Shown: positions 34,555 to 43,510, counted from the stretch's first letter. The stretch is 64,000 bases of DNA from Mucilaginibacter myungsuensis (GCF_015222005.1 NZ_JADFFL010000001.1:186001-250000), one strand, 5' to 3'. Numbers and translations: made by a program. The notes: generated by a model not told the origin, from the letters alone.

Positions 34555-35508
34555 TTATTGTTTAAAATGACTAATGATCAAGTTGGCCAATTCGGTGCCG
34601 ATGCGTTCTTGCGCCTCGTTGGTTGCCGCGCCGATATGCGGTGTCAATGATATTTTAGGGTGTTTCAACAAGAACTCGGCTGGAGTAGGTTCGTCGTTAA
34701 ACACGTCAAGACCTGCAAAACTTACTTTGCCGCTGTCTAATGCTTCGATCAGCGCCTGCTCGTCGATCAAGCCACCGCGAGAGCAATTAACAAGACCAAC
34801 ACCTTTTTTAGTGCGGGCCAATTCGTCAGCGCCCAAAAGTGGTTTGTCAATAAATGGCGTATGCAGGGTAATAAAATCTGCCTGAGCGATGATCTCGTCT
34901 AAAGTGGCAGCCTTAACAGCAACATTCACTTTAGTACCGCCGCTACCCAATACGATCTCAACCTCAGGGTTAAAAGCGAACAGGTCATAAGCCAAAACGT
35001 CCATACCTAAACCGATAGCGATCTTAGCTACTTCGCGACCGATACGGCCGAAACCAAGGATACCGATGGTCTTGCCACGCAGTTCGATACCTTTAGCATA
35101 GGCTTTTTTCAGGTCGTTGAACTTAGTGTTACCATCAATCGGCATTTTGCGGTTGCTATCCTGTAAAAAACGGATACCGGTGAATAGATGCGCGAACACT
35201 AATTCGGCAACTGACAACGATGATGATGCCGGGGTATTGTAAGTAGGGATGCCTTTCTCCTTAGCGTAAGCCACATCGATATTATCTACACCCACACCAC
35301 CGCGACCGATGGCCTTTAGATTAGGGGTAGCATCGATCAAAGCCTGACGCACTTTAGTAGCGCTACGCACAGTGATCACATCGTATTCGTTTAACCTTGC
35401 AGGTAATTCATCCTGCGGTATATTGGTTGTATCAACCGTAAAACCTGCTTCTTCCAGCAGTTTTTTACCTATCGGGTCGATACCGTCGTTAGCTAATATT
35501 TTGATCAT
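34555..35508 (-). CDS. serA: D-3-phosphoglycerate dehydrogenase (short form)
   Basis: A 317-residue D-2-hydroxyacid dehydrogenase that makes 3-phosphohydroxypyruvate, the first step to serine. NAD-binding GKTIGILGFGRIGREVAKIAIGLGMDVLAYD, the substrate region RSATKVRQALID and GRGGVGVDNIDVAYAKEKG, LVNCSRGGLIDEQALIEAL and the catalytic His in LTPHIGAATNEAQ are all present. It is the short type without ACT regulatory domains, as in many Bacteroidota. It follows serC on the same strand (90-bp gap filled by a palindromic repeat), so both probably form the serine pathway unit. Confidence 0.93.
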   Translation of the reverse strand: MIKILANDGIDPIGKKLLEEAGFTVDTTNIPQDELPARLNEYDVITVRSATKVRQALIDATPNLKAIGRGGVGVDNIDVAYAKEKGIPTYNTPASSSLSVAELVFAHLFTGIRFLQDSNRKMPIDGNTKFNDLKKAYAKGIELRGKTIGILGFGRIGREVAKIAIGLGMDVLAYDLFAFNPEVEIVLGSGGTKVNVAVKAATLDEIIAQADFITLHTPFIDKPLLGADELARTKKGVGLVNCSRGGLIDEQALIEALDSGKVSFAGLDVFNDEPTPAEFLLKHPKISLTPHIGAATNEAQERIGTELANLIISHFKQ

Positions 35509-35521
35509 TATATTGATATTT

Positions 35522-35594
35522 AGCCCCCGGCCCCTAAAGGGGGAGCAGAAGGCGTTAGTTATAATCTTTCTATTCCCCTTTAGGGTTAGGGGCT
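35522..35594. repeat. imperfect inverted repeat between serC and serA
   Basis: The left arm 35522-35542 (agcccccggcccctaaagggg) pairs imperfectly with the right arm 35575-35594 (cccctttagggttaggggct). The GCCCCTAAAGGGG/CCCCTTTAGGGG core is a common Bacteroidota intergenic motif. It may act as a transcript hairpin that tunes serA relative to serC. Confidence 0.65.
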
Positions 35595-35598
35595 TATA

Positions 35599-36666
35599 TT
35601 ATTTATTCTTCTCCGCAAACTCTTGCATGGCTTCAATTAACACATATACGCTACTAATAGGCAATGCATTATAGATAGAAGCACGGAAACCACCTGCACT
35701 ACGGTGACCTTTGATACCTTCTATACCTTTTGACTCAGCAAATTTCAGGAATGGCTTTTCGTGCTCAGGATTCTCAACCAAAAAGCAAACGTTCATGTGT
35801 GAGCGATCCTCAGGAACACAAACACCTTTGAACAGCGGGTTACGGTCGATCTCTTCGTACAATACATGTGCTTTGGCTTCGTTCTCTTTTTGGATAGCCT
35901 CAACACCACCTTTAGCTTTTAACCAGCGCAGGGTCAGCATAGAAACATAGATCGGGAATACCGGCGGGGTATTGTACATCGAGCCACCTTCTATCTGTGT
36001 TTGATAGTTGAACATTGACGGGATCGCGCGACCTGTCTTGCCCAATAATTCGTCCTTAACGATCACTAAGGTAGTACCTGCAGGACCCATGTTTTTTTGA
36101 GCACCGGCGTAGATCAAACCGAAATCGGATACGTTAACCTTACGGCTGAATATATCCGACGACATATCGCAAACCAAAGGAGCCGATGACTTAGGGAACT
36201 CCTGTAATTGCGTACCGTAAATGGTGTTGTTAGATGTGATGTGCAGGTAAGCAGCATCAGCAGGATCAGTAAAATCTTTAGGGATGTAAGTAAAGTTAGC
36301 CTCTTTGGCGGTAGCTACTACGGCAACATTACCAAAGAATTTGGCTTCTTTTAAAGCTTTGTTAGCCCAAACACCTGTCTCTACGTATGCAGCAGTGCCA
36401 CCTTCTGGTAACAAATTAAAAGGCACTAAAGCAAATTGCGTACTTGCACCACCTTGTAAAAAAAGTACCGAATAACCTTCCGGAACTTCGAACAATTCTT
36501 TAACTAATCTAACAGCTTCGTCCAAAACAGCTTCGAACTCGGGCGAGCGGTGCGAGATCTCTAAAATAGACAGACCTATTCCGTTAAAGTCTAACACGCC
36601 GGCTGCGGCTTGCTTTAATACCTCCTGGGGTAAGATGCCGGGACCGGCACCAAAATTATGTTTCAT
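35599..36666 (-). CDS. serC: phosphoserine aminotransferase
   Basis: A 355-residue PLP-dependent class V aminotransferase that turns 3-phosphohydroxypyruvate and glutamate into phosphoserine; it also acts in pyridoxal phosphate synthesis. N-terminal [52 protein letters not shown], the PLP lysine in [40 protein letters not shown] and [17 protein letters not shown] mark the SerC family. Cofactor lysine at about residue 195. First gene of the serC-serA unit. Confidence 0.95.
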   Translation of the reverse strand: MKHNFGAGPGILPQEVLKQAAAGVLDFNGIGLSILEISHRSPEFEAVLDEAVRLVKELFEVPEGYSVLFLQGGASTQFALVPFNLLPEGGTAAYVETGVWANKALKEAKFFGNVAVVATAKEANFTYIPKDFTDPADAAYLHITSNNTIYGTQLQEFPKSSAPLVCDMSSDIFSRKVNVSDFGLIYAGAQKNMGPAGTTLVIVKDELLGKTGRAIPSMFNYQTQIEGGSMYNTPPVFPIYVSMLTLRWLKAKGGVEAIQKENEAKAHVLYEEIDRNPLFKGVCVPEDRSHMNVCFLVENPEHEKPFLKFAESKGIEGIKGHRSAGGFRASIYNALPISSVYVLIEAMQEFAEKNK

Positions 36667-36947
36667 GTTATAATTGATTAACTAAACCCCGACATACAGA
36701 CCATCGAGGTATTGAACGCCTCTAAGGTAGATATTTGAAATATAACTTTGCGAAAAAATTATCCTCTTTATTACAATAACTTCACAAATGTGGATAATTT
36801 AATAAATGTTTCGCAATCCAAATAGGTTAATTATACTACTTCAGTAGACTTTATAGGATTTAACTGCGTTATTCATAAAGTTTTCCACAAAACGGCCTGC
36901 CAACTTACAAAGATCAAACACCAACCTATTTAAGGTCTGCCGAAAGA

Positions 36948-36955
36948 TATATTTG
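36948..36955 (+). promoter_or_regulatory. -7 box TATATTTG, 5 nt before the MFS ATG (leaderless pattern)
   Basis: A perfect -7 consensus whose last G (36955) is followed by only 5 nt before the ATG at 36961. Transcription would start at or next to the start codon. A GTG start at 36955 is overlapped by the box and therefore rejected. Confidence 0.65.
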
Positions 36956-36960
36956 TGCAG

Positions 36961-38166
36961 ATGCTCTCCCCTATCCAATTATATCAAAAGGCGTACAGCG
37001 GCTTATCGCGCCATAGCTGGTACCTCAGTTTGGTCATCCTGATCAACCGGAGCGGCACCATGGTCATCCCTTTTATGACCATTTATTGCACGCAACAATT
37101 ACATTTTAGCATCACCCAAGCAGGATTTATTATGGGCTTGTTCGGACTTGGGTCGATCAGCGGAGCATTCTTAGGTGGCAAACTAACCGACAAATATGGC
37201 TTTTATGATGTGCAAGTAGGCGCGCTCTTATTAGGTGGTCTGCTTTTCATTTTGCTTGGATTTCAAAAGACGTTCGTATCGATGGGTGTAGTGACGTTCA
37301 TCCTAAGTTTATGTAATGAATCCTTTCGCCCGGCCAACTCCACAGCTATTGCGCACCACAGTTCGCCTGAGAATAAAACCCGCTCCTATTCGCTTAATCG
37401 TTTGGCTATCAACCTGGGCTGGTCATTCGGTGGAGCTTTAGGTGGATTTTTGGCTTCGGTAGACTACAGTTTGCTATTTTGGGTAGATGGTTGTACTAAT
37501 ATTTTAGCGGCGCTGCTACTAATCAAAATGTTGCCGCGCACAAAGCCGAGTGCCAAACCCAAAGGCGGAAGTTTTGATAGCTTGCCCGCATCGGCTTATA
37601 AGGATAAGGTCTATTTAGCTTTTATCGCGATGGCGGTGCTGTATTCGATATGTTTCTTCCAGTTATTCACTATCGAACCATTATTTTATCATACGCAGTG
37701 GCATTTCAGTGAACGCTTTATCGGCGGATTAATGGCTATGAATGGAATAATTATTGCCGCCGTAGAAATGGTGCTCATCAATAATATCGAAGGCAAGAAG
37801 CATCCGCTTAGCTTTATCACCATTGGAGTGTTACTTACTGGAGTTGCCTTTTTAGGATTACGGTATTTGCAGCCGTCGATTTGGGCAGGTGTTATCGTAG
37901 TGTTATTAGTAACGATAGGCGAAATGATGGCGATGCCATTTATGAATGCCTTTTGGATAGTCCGCACATCCGAGCATAATCGCGGGCAGTACGCTGCTCT
38001 ATATTCCATGGCCTGGTCTGTAGCGCAGATCGTTGCGCCTACATTAGGTAGTCAGATCATCTTGTTCGGGAACTTTGATCTGCTGTGGTGGGTATTGGCC
38101 GGGATGTGTGTAGTCTCGGCGGTGGGGTTTAACCTTTTATATCGGTTTGTGAGTAAAAAGTCTTAA
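36961..38166 (+). CDS. MFS transporter
   Basis: A 401-residue protein with 12 predicted helices. Features: the start ILINRSGTMVIPFMTIYCTQQLHFSITQAGFIMG, the loop signature GGKLTDKYGFYDVQ after helix 2, and FRPANSTAIAHHSSPENKTRSYSLNRLAINLGWSFG near helix 4-5, which is close to YdeE/MDR-type exporters of Bacteroidota and Gammaproteobacteria. The central loop lies at about residues 190-210. The substrate cannot be told. The 294 bp upstream, back to serC, hold no other gene that I can support. Confidence 0.88.
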   Translation: MLSPIQLYQKAYSGLSRHSWYLSLVILINRSGTMVIPFMTIYCTQQLHFSITQAGFIMGLFGLGSISGAFLGGKLTDKYGFYDVQVGALLLGGLLFILLGFQKTFVSMGVVTFILSLCNESFRPANSTAIAHHSSPENKTRSYSLNRLAINLGWSFGGALGGFLASVDYSLLFWVDGCTNILAALLLIKMLPRTKPSAKPKGGSFDSLPASAYKDKVYLAFIAMAVLYSICFFQLFTIEPLFYHTQWHFSERFIGGLMAMNGIIIAAVEMVLINNIEGKKHPLSFITIGVLLTGVAFLGLRYLQPSIWAGVIVVLLVTIGEMMAMPFMNAFWIVRTSEHNRGQYAALYSMAWSVAQIVAPTLGSQIILFGNFDLLWWVLAGMCVVSAVGFNLLYRFVSKKS

Positions 38167-38236
38167 GTCTGTAGTCCCAAGTCCCAAGTCCAATGCCTTA
38201 AACACTTAAGATTTTCTACTCAGGACCACAGACTTA
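38164..38236. repeat. intergenic hairpin with GTCCCAA direct repeats
   Basis: TAAGTCTGTAGTCC at 38164-38177 pairs with 38223-38236 (one mismatch). Direct copies of GTCCCAA run at 38174-38191. The left arm overlaps the MFS stop codon, so the element may also end that transcript. Confidence 0.6.
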
Positions 38237-38241
38237 GAAAA

Positions 38242-38571
38242 CTATTTCATAATCTCCATCTTCTCGGCAAAGTGAGCGCAGTAATCACGCAGGTCTTCTA
38301 CGATGTTGGTTTCGCCTGTAGCTTTCAGGAAGCTATCACCTAAGGTCATCAGCGTTTCGTGGAAAAAGCGTTTCATTTCATCTACCGGCATGTCCTTGGT
38401 CCACAGGTTAAGGTGCATGGTGTTTTGATAGTTATGATCCCATACGCACAGGTTCATCGCTTTAATAGGTATAGCCTCTTTGTTAACCGAATCCGTCGAT
38501 TCCCAGGTCATGGTCTCAGGCAGGTTATGTTCGTCTAATTTTACGATCAGTTTTACTTCAGCGGTTTTCAT
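38242..38571 (-). CDS. gldC: gliding motility-associated protein GldC
   Basis: A 109-residue protein that matches the GldC family along its length: LIVKLDEHNLPETMTWES, KAMNLCVWDHNYQNTMHLNLWTKDMPVDEMKRFFHETLMTLGDSF, and the ending YCAHFAEKME. GldC is tied to gliding motility in Flavobacterium johnsoniae but is also found in non-gliding Bacteroidota; its biochemical role is unknown. No signal peptide is present, so it is cytosolic. It is 6 bp downstream of a small membrane protein gene, probably in one transcript. No other gld genes are in the window. Confidence 0.93.
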   Translation of the reverse strand: MKTAEVKLIVKLDEHNLPETMTWESTDSVNKEAIPIKAMNLCVWDHNYQNTMHLNLWTKDMPVDEMKRFFHETLMTLGDSFLKATGETNIVEDLRDYCAHFAEKMEIMK

Positions 38572-38577
38572 TCAGAA

Positions 38578-38856
38578 TTATTTTCGGATAAGTAAGAAAA
38601 ATATAACGGCCACAAAAACTACGAACGCCGATTCGATGATCCAAAGCGTTTTGGTTTTCGGGAAAAAGTTGCGGAACATCAGGTCGACGATAAAGATCAC
38701 GAACGCGAACAGGAAAAATATCCAGGTAAGCGTGCCACCCAAATGCAATTGTTGGTACGGACCTCCGACGATGCCGGCGCCGTTGATCCAGATATAAACA
38801 GCAACGGCCAATAATAATGTAGTAAGAAAATTAAGCGGTGTGATCCTCAGTTTCAT
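38578..38856 (-). CDS. small integral membrane protein
   Basis: A 92-residue protein with three hydrophobic helices (about 8-27, 43-62, 71-90) and a basic end (LLIRK). There are no catalytic motifs. It sits 16 bp downstream of the helicase gene and 6 bp upstream of gldC, all on the minus strand, so helicase, membrane protein and gldC may share a transcript. Function unknown. Confidence 0.78.
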   Translation of the reverse strand: MKLRITPLNFLTTLLLAVAVYIWINGAGIVGGPYQQLHLGGTLTWIFFLFAFVIFIVDLMFRNFFPKTKTLWIIESAFVVFVAVIFFLLIRK

Positions 38857-38872
38857 TGTCAGGGAAAGCGGT

Positions 38873-40213
38873 TTATTTCCTTTTTAAATTTCTTTTTGCT
38901 TTAGCGGCTGCTAATTTAGGATTAGCCTTACGCTTTTTAGCATCAAATTTTTTATGCTGATTAAGCGTTTTCTTTTCGTGGAAGGCACCTTTAAAATCAG
39001 GGTCTTCCTTGCGCTTTTGTAGGTCTATCTCACGGTTCTGGTCTTGGCGTTCATCATAACCGGTCTCCTCAACAAACACACCTTCAGGTATCGTATAAAC
39101 ATCAACCGTTTGGCGGATCAGTTTTTGGATCTTGCCCATGTAGTAAACCTCTGCAGGATTACAAAATGTGATCGCCTCCCCTTGCTGCAAAGCGCGACCC
39201 GTACGACCGATGCGGTGTACATAATCCTCGTAAACAACAGGTACATCAAAGTTGATCACATGGCTCACATTACTCACATCGATACCACGAGAAGCAACAT
39301 CGGTAGCAACCAAGATCTTAACCTCATCGTCCTTGAAAGCATTGATAGAATTGATGCGGGTGTTCTGCCCTTTGTTGGCATGTAATACCTTTACATCTTT
39401 CTGTCCGTGTTTGCGCAAAAGATATTGATAAACATCCTCAGCCACAGCACGTGTCTTACAAAAAACGATCAGCTTAGTTATCGCATTCTCTTCCTGATCT
39501 AACAAGTTACGCAACAGGTTGATCTTGGTCTTAACATTAGGGACATTATATAACTTTTGGGTAACTGTCTGTGCCGGAGTGGCTTGTGGGGTCACCTCGA
39601 TCACTGTCGGAAACTCCAAAAAATTACCTGCCAATTCATGTATCTTCTCGGACATGGTAGCCGAGAAAAGCAAGTTTTGACGCTTTCTTGGAACGACCTC
39701 TAATATCCGGTTGATCTGCGGCATAAAGCCCATGTCCATCATCTTGTCGGCCTCGTCCAACACCAAAACCTGCAAAGGCTTAGTATGAATGTGGCCCGCT
39801 AAGTAGATATCCATAAAGCGGCCGGGAGTGGCGACAATGATATCGACACCTTTATTGATCTGCTCTATTTGAGTTTTAGGCCCAAGACCGCCGTAAACCA
39901 CAACGGTACGCAGGTCGGTATATTTAGAATATATCTTTACGTTCTCTTCGATCTGCATGGCCAATTCGCGTGTCGGCGAAATGATCAGCGCACGGGCATG
40001 TTCACCCTGAGCGTATTTCAGCTTCATGATCATAGGCAACACATAGGCGGCGGTTTTACCCGTGCCGGTCTGTGCAATACCCATCACATCCTGCCCGTTC
40101 AATATTGGCGGGATAGCCTTTTGCTGTACAGGCGTAGGTTCGGTATAGCCGGCGTCGGCTATGGCGTTCAATACCTGTTTATTAAATTTAAAGTCCTCAA
40201 AGGCTGCTGCCAT
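38873..40213 (-). CDS. DEAD-box ATP-dependent RNA helicase
   Basis: A 446-residue DEAD-box helicase from the ATG at 40213. All canonical motifs are present: Q motif (FEDFKFNKQVLNAIADAGYTEPTPVQQKAIPPIL), motif I AQTGTGKT, Ia PTRELAMQ, Ib TPGRFMD, II DEAD (VLDEADKMMDMGF), III SAT, IV-V FCKTRAVAED and VATDVASRGIDVSNVSHVINFDVP, VI HRIGRTGR. A basic C-terminal tail (ending KLAAAKAKRNLKRK) could bind RNA. Probably an RhlE/DeaD-like enzyme in ribosome assembly or cold adaptation. A TTG start upstream exists, but the promoter box overlaps it. Confidence 0.96.
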   Translation of the reverse strand: MAAAFEDFKFNKQVLNAIADAGYTEPTPVQQKAIPPILNGQDVMGIAQTGTGKTAAYVLPMIMKLKYAQGEHARALIISPTRELAMQIEENVKIYSKYTDLRTVVVYGGLGPKTQIEQINKGVDIIVATPGRFMDIYLAGHIHTKPLQVLVLDEADKMMDMGFMPQINRILEVVPRKRQNLLFSATMSEKIHELAGNFLEFPTVIEVTPQATPAQTVTQKLYNVPNVKTKINLLRNLLDQEENAITKLIVFCKTRAVAEDVYQYLLRKHGQKDVKVLHANKGQNTRINSINAFKDDEVKILVATDVASRGIDVSNVSHVINFDVPVVYEDYVHRIGRTGRALQQGEAITFCNPAEVYYMGKIQKLIRQTVDVYTIPEGVFVEETGYDERQDQNREIDLQKRKEDPDFKGAFHEKKTLNQHKKFDAKKRKANPKLAAAKAKRNLKRK

Positions 40214-40219
40214 AGGGGG

Positions 40220-40227
40220 CAAAGATA
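40220..40227 (-). promoter_or_regulatory. -7 box TATCTTTG of the helicase gene (leaderless pattern)
   Basis: A perfect minus-strand TAnnTTTG, with 6 nt between its last G and the ATG at 40213. It faces the pyrC promoter in a shared intergenic region. Confidence 0.65.
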
Positions 40228-40337
40228 GGGCTTTTTGTTGAGGTGGGGAGTATGGTGATCAAAGCGAAAGGTAATAGCATTGTCAATTGAAGTTAAAACC
40301 TTTCACCTTTCCCCTTTACCCTTTAACCATATCTATC

Positions 40338-40345
40338 TATCTTTG
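40338..40345 (+). promoter_or_regulatory. -7 box TATCTTTG of pyrC (leaderless pattern)
   Basis: A perfect TAnnTTTG with 4 nt between its last G and the ATG at 40350. An upstream in-frame start at 40287 would precede the promoter and is rejected. Purine-rich repeats (cctttcacctttcccctttaccctttaacc, about 40298-40327) lie immediately before. Confidence 0.65.
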
Positions 40346-40349
40346 CCTT

Positions 40350-41684
40350 ATGTCTACTATCCTCATCAAGCAAGCCACTATTGTTAACGAAGGCAAACAG
40401 TTTGTATCCGACATCTTGATTAAGGACGGTCTGATCGATCGCATCAGCTCGAACATCGATGTAAAAGCCGACCGTGAGATCAATGCCCAAGGTTTGCATC
40501 TGTTACCGGGCGCTATTGATGACCAAGTACACTTCCGCGAGCCGGGATTGACGCATAAGGCCGAGATCTATACCGAGTCTCGTGCTGCTGTGGCCGGTGG
40601 CATAACTTCTTTTATGGAGATGCCAAACACTGTGCCTAATACATTGACCCAAGATCTATTGGCTGATAAGTATGCTATTGGGGCTGCAAGATCGCTTGCC
40701 AATTACTCGTTCTATATGGGTGCAAGCAATGATAACCTGGACGAGGTGTTAAGGACAGACGTCAAAAACGTTTGCGGTATCAAAGTTTTCATGGGATCAT
40801 CTACAGGCAACATGCTGGTGGATAACCCTAATACACTGGAAAAATTATTTGCCGAGTCGCCGACGCTGATCGCTACACATTGCGAGGATGAGGCGACCAT
40901 TCAGCGTAACCTTGCTCATTATAAAGAATTGTTGGGCGATAATATCACGATCGGTTATCACCCGATCATTCGCAGCGAGGAGGCCTGTTACTTGTCATCA
41001 TCAATGGCGGTCGAGTTGGCTAAAAAGAACAACACCCGCCTGCATATCTTGCATATATCTACTGAAAAGGAAACGCATCTTTTTGATAACACAACCCCAT
41101 TAAAAGACAAACGCATTACCGCCGAAGCTTGTGTCCACCATTTGTGGTTCAGCGATAAGGATTACGATAGCAAGGGCAACTACATCAAATGGAACCCGGC
41201 CATTAAAACTGAAGCTGACCGAGATGGCATCCTAAAAGCTTTATTAGACGGTCGTATAGACGTGATCGCTACCGACCATGCGCCGCATACCATCCAGGAG
41301 AAATCACAAGCTTATATGCAGGCACCATCCGGCGGACCATTGGTGCAGCATGCCTTGTTGGCCGTGTTAGAGTTATATCATCAAGGTAAGATCACGCTGG
41401 AGCAGATAGTCGAGAAGATGGCTCATAATGTGGCCATCTGTTTTCAGGTAGAAAAACGTGGTTTTATCCGCGAAAGCTATTGGGCCGATATCGTTTTGGC
41501 TGATCTCAACAAAGGCTACAAAGTTGAGCAAAGTAATATATTGTCTAAATGTGGTTGGAGTCCTTTTGAGGGTACCGACTTTAGCAGTTCGATCACGCAT
41601 ACCATCGTATCCGGAAAATTAGCTTACGAACATGGTCAATTGATCGAAGTTGGTTCGGGCCAACGGATGACCTTTGTGAGATAG
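40350..41684 (+). CDS. pyrC: dihydroorotase (PyrC)
   Basis: A 444-residue amidohydrolase of the third step of pyrimidine synthesis, cyclising carbamoyl-aspartate to dihydroorotate. Residues 56-67 read IDDQVHFREPGL, i.e. the usual metal-binding HxH appears as QxH (Gln59, His61). Other motifs are AVAGGITSFMEMPNT, CGIKVFMGSSTGNM with the carboxylated-Lys position, THCEDEA, LHILHISTEKE and ATDHAPH with the catalytic Asp. C-terminal DIVLADLNKGYKV is usual. The gene is divergent from the helicase. Confidence 0.94.
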   Translation: MSTILIKQATIVNEGKQFVSDILIKDGLIDRISSNIDVKADREINAQGLHLLPGAIDDQVHFREPGLTHKAEIYTESRAAVAGGITSFMEMPNTVPNTLTQDLLADKYAIGAARSLANYSFYMGASNDNLDEVLRTDVKNVCGIKVFMGSSTGNMLVDNPNTLEKLFAESPTLIATHCEDEATIQRNLAHYKELLGDNITIGYHPIIRSEEACYLSSSMAVELAKKNNTRLHILHISTEKETHLFDNTTPLKDKRITAEACVHHLWFSDKDYDSKGNYIKWNPAIKTEADRDGILKALLDGRIDVIATDHAPHTIQEKSQAYMQAPSGGPLVQHALLAVLELYHQGKITLEQIVEKMAHNVAICFQVEKRGFIRESYWADIVLADLNKGYKVEQSNILSKCGWSPFEGTDFSSSITHTIVSGKLAYEHGQLIEVGSGQRMTFVR

Positions 41685-41690
41685 TCGTTG

Positions 41691-43115
41691 TCAGATCTTT
41701 ATTTTGAAGATATCCGCAAGGGCACGTTTAGCGGCATGATAACCGCACATACCATGTACGCCTCCCCCCGGAGGTGTTGATGATGAACAAATGTATATCC
41801 CTTTTGCTGAAGTGCGATACGGCGAACGCCTTAATACCGGACGCGTAAACAATTGTGTGATATCCATCACCCCGCCATTGATATCACCGCCGATATAATT
41901 AGGATTGTACTCCTCCATTTGGCGCGTATTAAAAGTATGCTTCGCCAATATACGCTCACGGAAACCGGGCGCAAAACGCTCGACTTGTTGCTCTATCGCA
42001 TCGGTCATATCATTTTCAGATCCGGCAGGTACGTGGCAATAGGCCCAAGCGGTCTGTTTACCTTCGGGCGCTCGGGTCTTATCAAAAACACTTTGCTGAG
42101 CTAAGAGCGTAAAAGGTTTAACAGGATGTTTACCGCCCCAGCTTTGTTGCTCGCTCTGTGCTATTTCCGCCATCGTACCACCTAAATGAACTGTTCCGGC
42201 CTGCCTTGCTCCTTTTGCTTTAAAGGGGATCGCATCATCCAAAGCCCAATCGATCTTGAAAACACCCATCCCGTATCGATAACGTTCTAACTGCCATTTG
42301 TAGATCGATGAAAATTTGTGACCTGCGATCTGCAAAAGTTGTTTTGGAGTTACATTAAAAAGAACTGCCTTAGCTTCGGGCAATCGATCTAAGGACTTGA
42401 TGTAGGTTCCGGTCTCGATAGTTCCGCCTAAAGCTTTAAAGTGATCGGCAAGCGCGTTAGCAATGCTCACCGATCCACCAATAGGTATCGGCCAACCTTT
42501 TAAATGAGCATTCGCTATCAAAACCAAACCAACAGCAGACGTGGTCATCTTCGATAGCGGCTGGATGCTGTGCGCTGCCATCCCGGCAAATAATGCTTTA
42601 GCTTGTTCTGTCTTAAATTGTTTGGATAGATGTGTTGCTGATGTTAAAGCGTTCAATCCAAAACGTGCCATTTGCAATGGGTGCTTTGGGAAACCCAACG
42701 GACCAAGGATATCGGAAGCGATATTGTCCCAGCTTTTAACAACAGGTTTGATCAGGCCAAGATAGGCTTGTTTATCGATACCTAAAAGATTGGCAGTGTC
42801 GATCAACGAGTTTTTCAAGAGAGCAGCGCTACAATCATCAAAAGGATGGGCGGCCGCAATATCTGGTGTAATGTATTGTAACCCGTACTGATCTAAAGGC
42901 AGCGTTTTAAAAAATGGTGACGCAATAGCCAACGGATGTATGGCTGAGCAAACGTCGTGCTTAAATCCGGGCGAGGTTAGCTCCTCTGTGCGTAAGCCGC
43001 CGCCTATTTTATCCTTGCCTTCAATCAATAAAACAGAGAGGCCTTGCTGCTGCAATAAAATGGCAGCGGCAAGGCCGTTCGGTCCCGATCCAACAACAAT
43101 AGCGTCGTATTTCAA
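41691..43115 (-). CDS. FAD-dependent oxidoreductase, phytoene desaturase/PYROXD2-like
   Basis: A 474-residue flavoprotein. N-terminal YDAIVVGSGPNGLAAAILLQQQGLSVLLIEGKDKIGGGLRTEEL is the dinucleotide-binding motif of the CrtI/PYROXD2 group. The C-terminal CSSSTPPGGGVHGMCGYHAAKRAL closes the FAD domain, as in these enzymes. No carotenoid genes lie nearby, so the substrate is unknown and a PYROXD2-like role is as likely as desaturation. The start is a TTG (43113-43115 on the minus strand): KYDAIVV follows at once and no ATG is in frame upstream. A small gene (43161-43364) lies 45 bp before it on the same strand. Confidence 0.85.
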   Translation of the reverse strand: MKYDAIVVGSGPNGLAAAILLQQQGLSVLLIEGKDKIGGGLRTEELTSPGFKHDVCSAIHPLAIASPFFKTLPLDQYGLQYITPDIAAAHPFDDCSAALLKNSLIDTANLLGIDKQAYLGLIKPVVKSWDNIASDILGPLGFPKHPLQMARFGLNALTSATHLSKQFKTEQAKALFAGMAAHSIQPLSKMTTSAVGLVLIANAHLKGWPIPIGGSVSIANALADHFKALGGTIETGTYIKSLDRLPEAKAVLFNVTPKQLLQIAGHKFSSIYKWQLERYRYGMGVFKIDWALDDAIPFKAKGARQAGTVHLGGTMAEIAQSEQQSWGGKHPVKPFTLLAQQSVFDKTRAPEGKQTAWAYCHVPAGSENDMTDAIEQQVERFAPGFRERILAKHTFNTRQMEEYNPNYIGGDINGGVMDITQLFTRPVLRRSPYRTSAKGIYICSSSTPPGGGVHGMCGYHAAKRALADIFKIKI

Positions 43116-43160
43116 TTTGATGTTCTGTCAAGGACTAAGTAACCGAAAAATATCCGATCT

Positions 43161-43364
43161 TTAATAAAAAGCGGCCCCGTTAACTTCTAATAAATCAGAA
43201 TTAAAACCCCACATCTCAACAATGGTTGCCGCATTCTCTTCTTTCTCTAATGTATCTTCTGCTTTTGCGTTGGCAACATTCTCTAACTTCTGATCCAACT
43301 TGTCTGAAAGCAGGGTCGGGAGTGAGCTCATCAGCTCTACAGCGTGGTAATAATTTAGTATCAT
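43161..43364 (-). CDS. small hypothetical protein
   Basis: A 67-residue acidic protein with a normal ATG (43362-43364). Residues about 20-50 form a highly charged likely helix (SDKLDQKLENVANAKAEDTLEKEENAATIVEMWGF), and the end is hydrophobic/aromatic (LLEVNGAAFY). There is no signal peptide or known motif. A near-consensus -7 box (TATCTTAG, plus 43386-43393) lies 21 nt before the ATG. It precedes the flavoprotein gene by 45 bp on the same strand. It could be a real leader-type small protein or a chance ORF. Confidence 0.45.
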   Translation of the reverse strand: MILNYYHAVELMSSLPTLLSDKLDQKLENVANAKAEDTLEKEENAATIVEMWGFNSDLLEVNGAAFY

Positions 43365-43475
43365 GGCGATGTTGATTGGCTTTTACTAAGATACATGAAA
43401 TTTAGATGAAATGTTTATATCTACGGTTAATTTTTAGATAATTTTTTTCCACCATTCGGCTAAATGCCAGAATAA

Positions 43476-43506
43476 TTGTAAAAATGACGGTCAATCGTTA
43501 TTTTAG
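43476..43506 (+). promoter_or_regulatory. putative promoter of the M28 peptidase gene (TTG-N20-TATTTTAG)
   Basis: TTG at 43476-43478 and a near-consensus -7 box TATTTTAG at 43499-43506 (one mismatch), 20 bp apart. The last G is 4 nt before the ATG at 43511, again the leaderless spacing. Confidence 0.5.
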
Positions 43507-43510
43507 AGAC

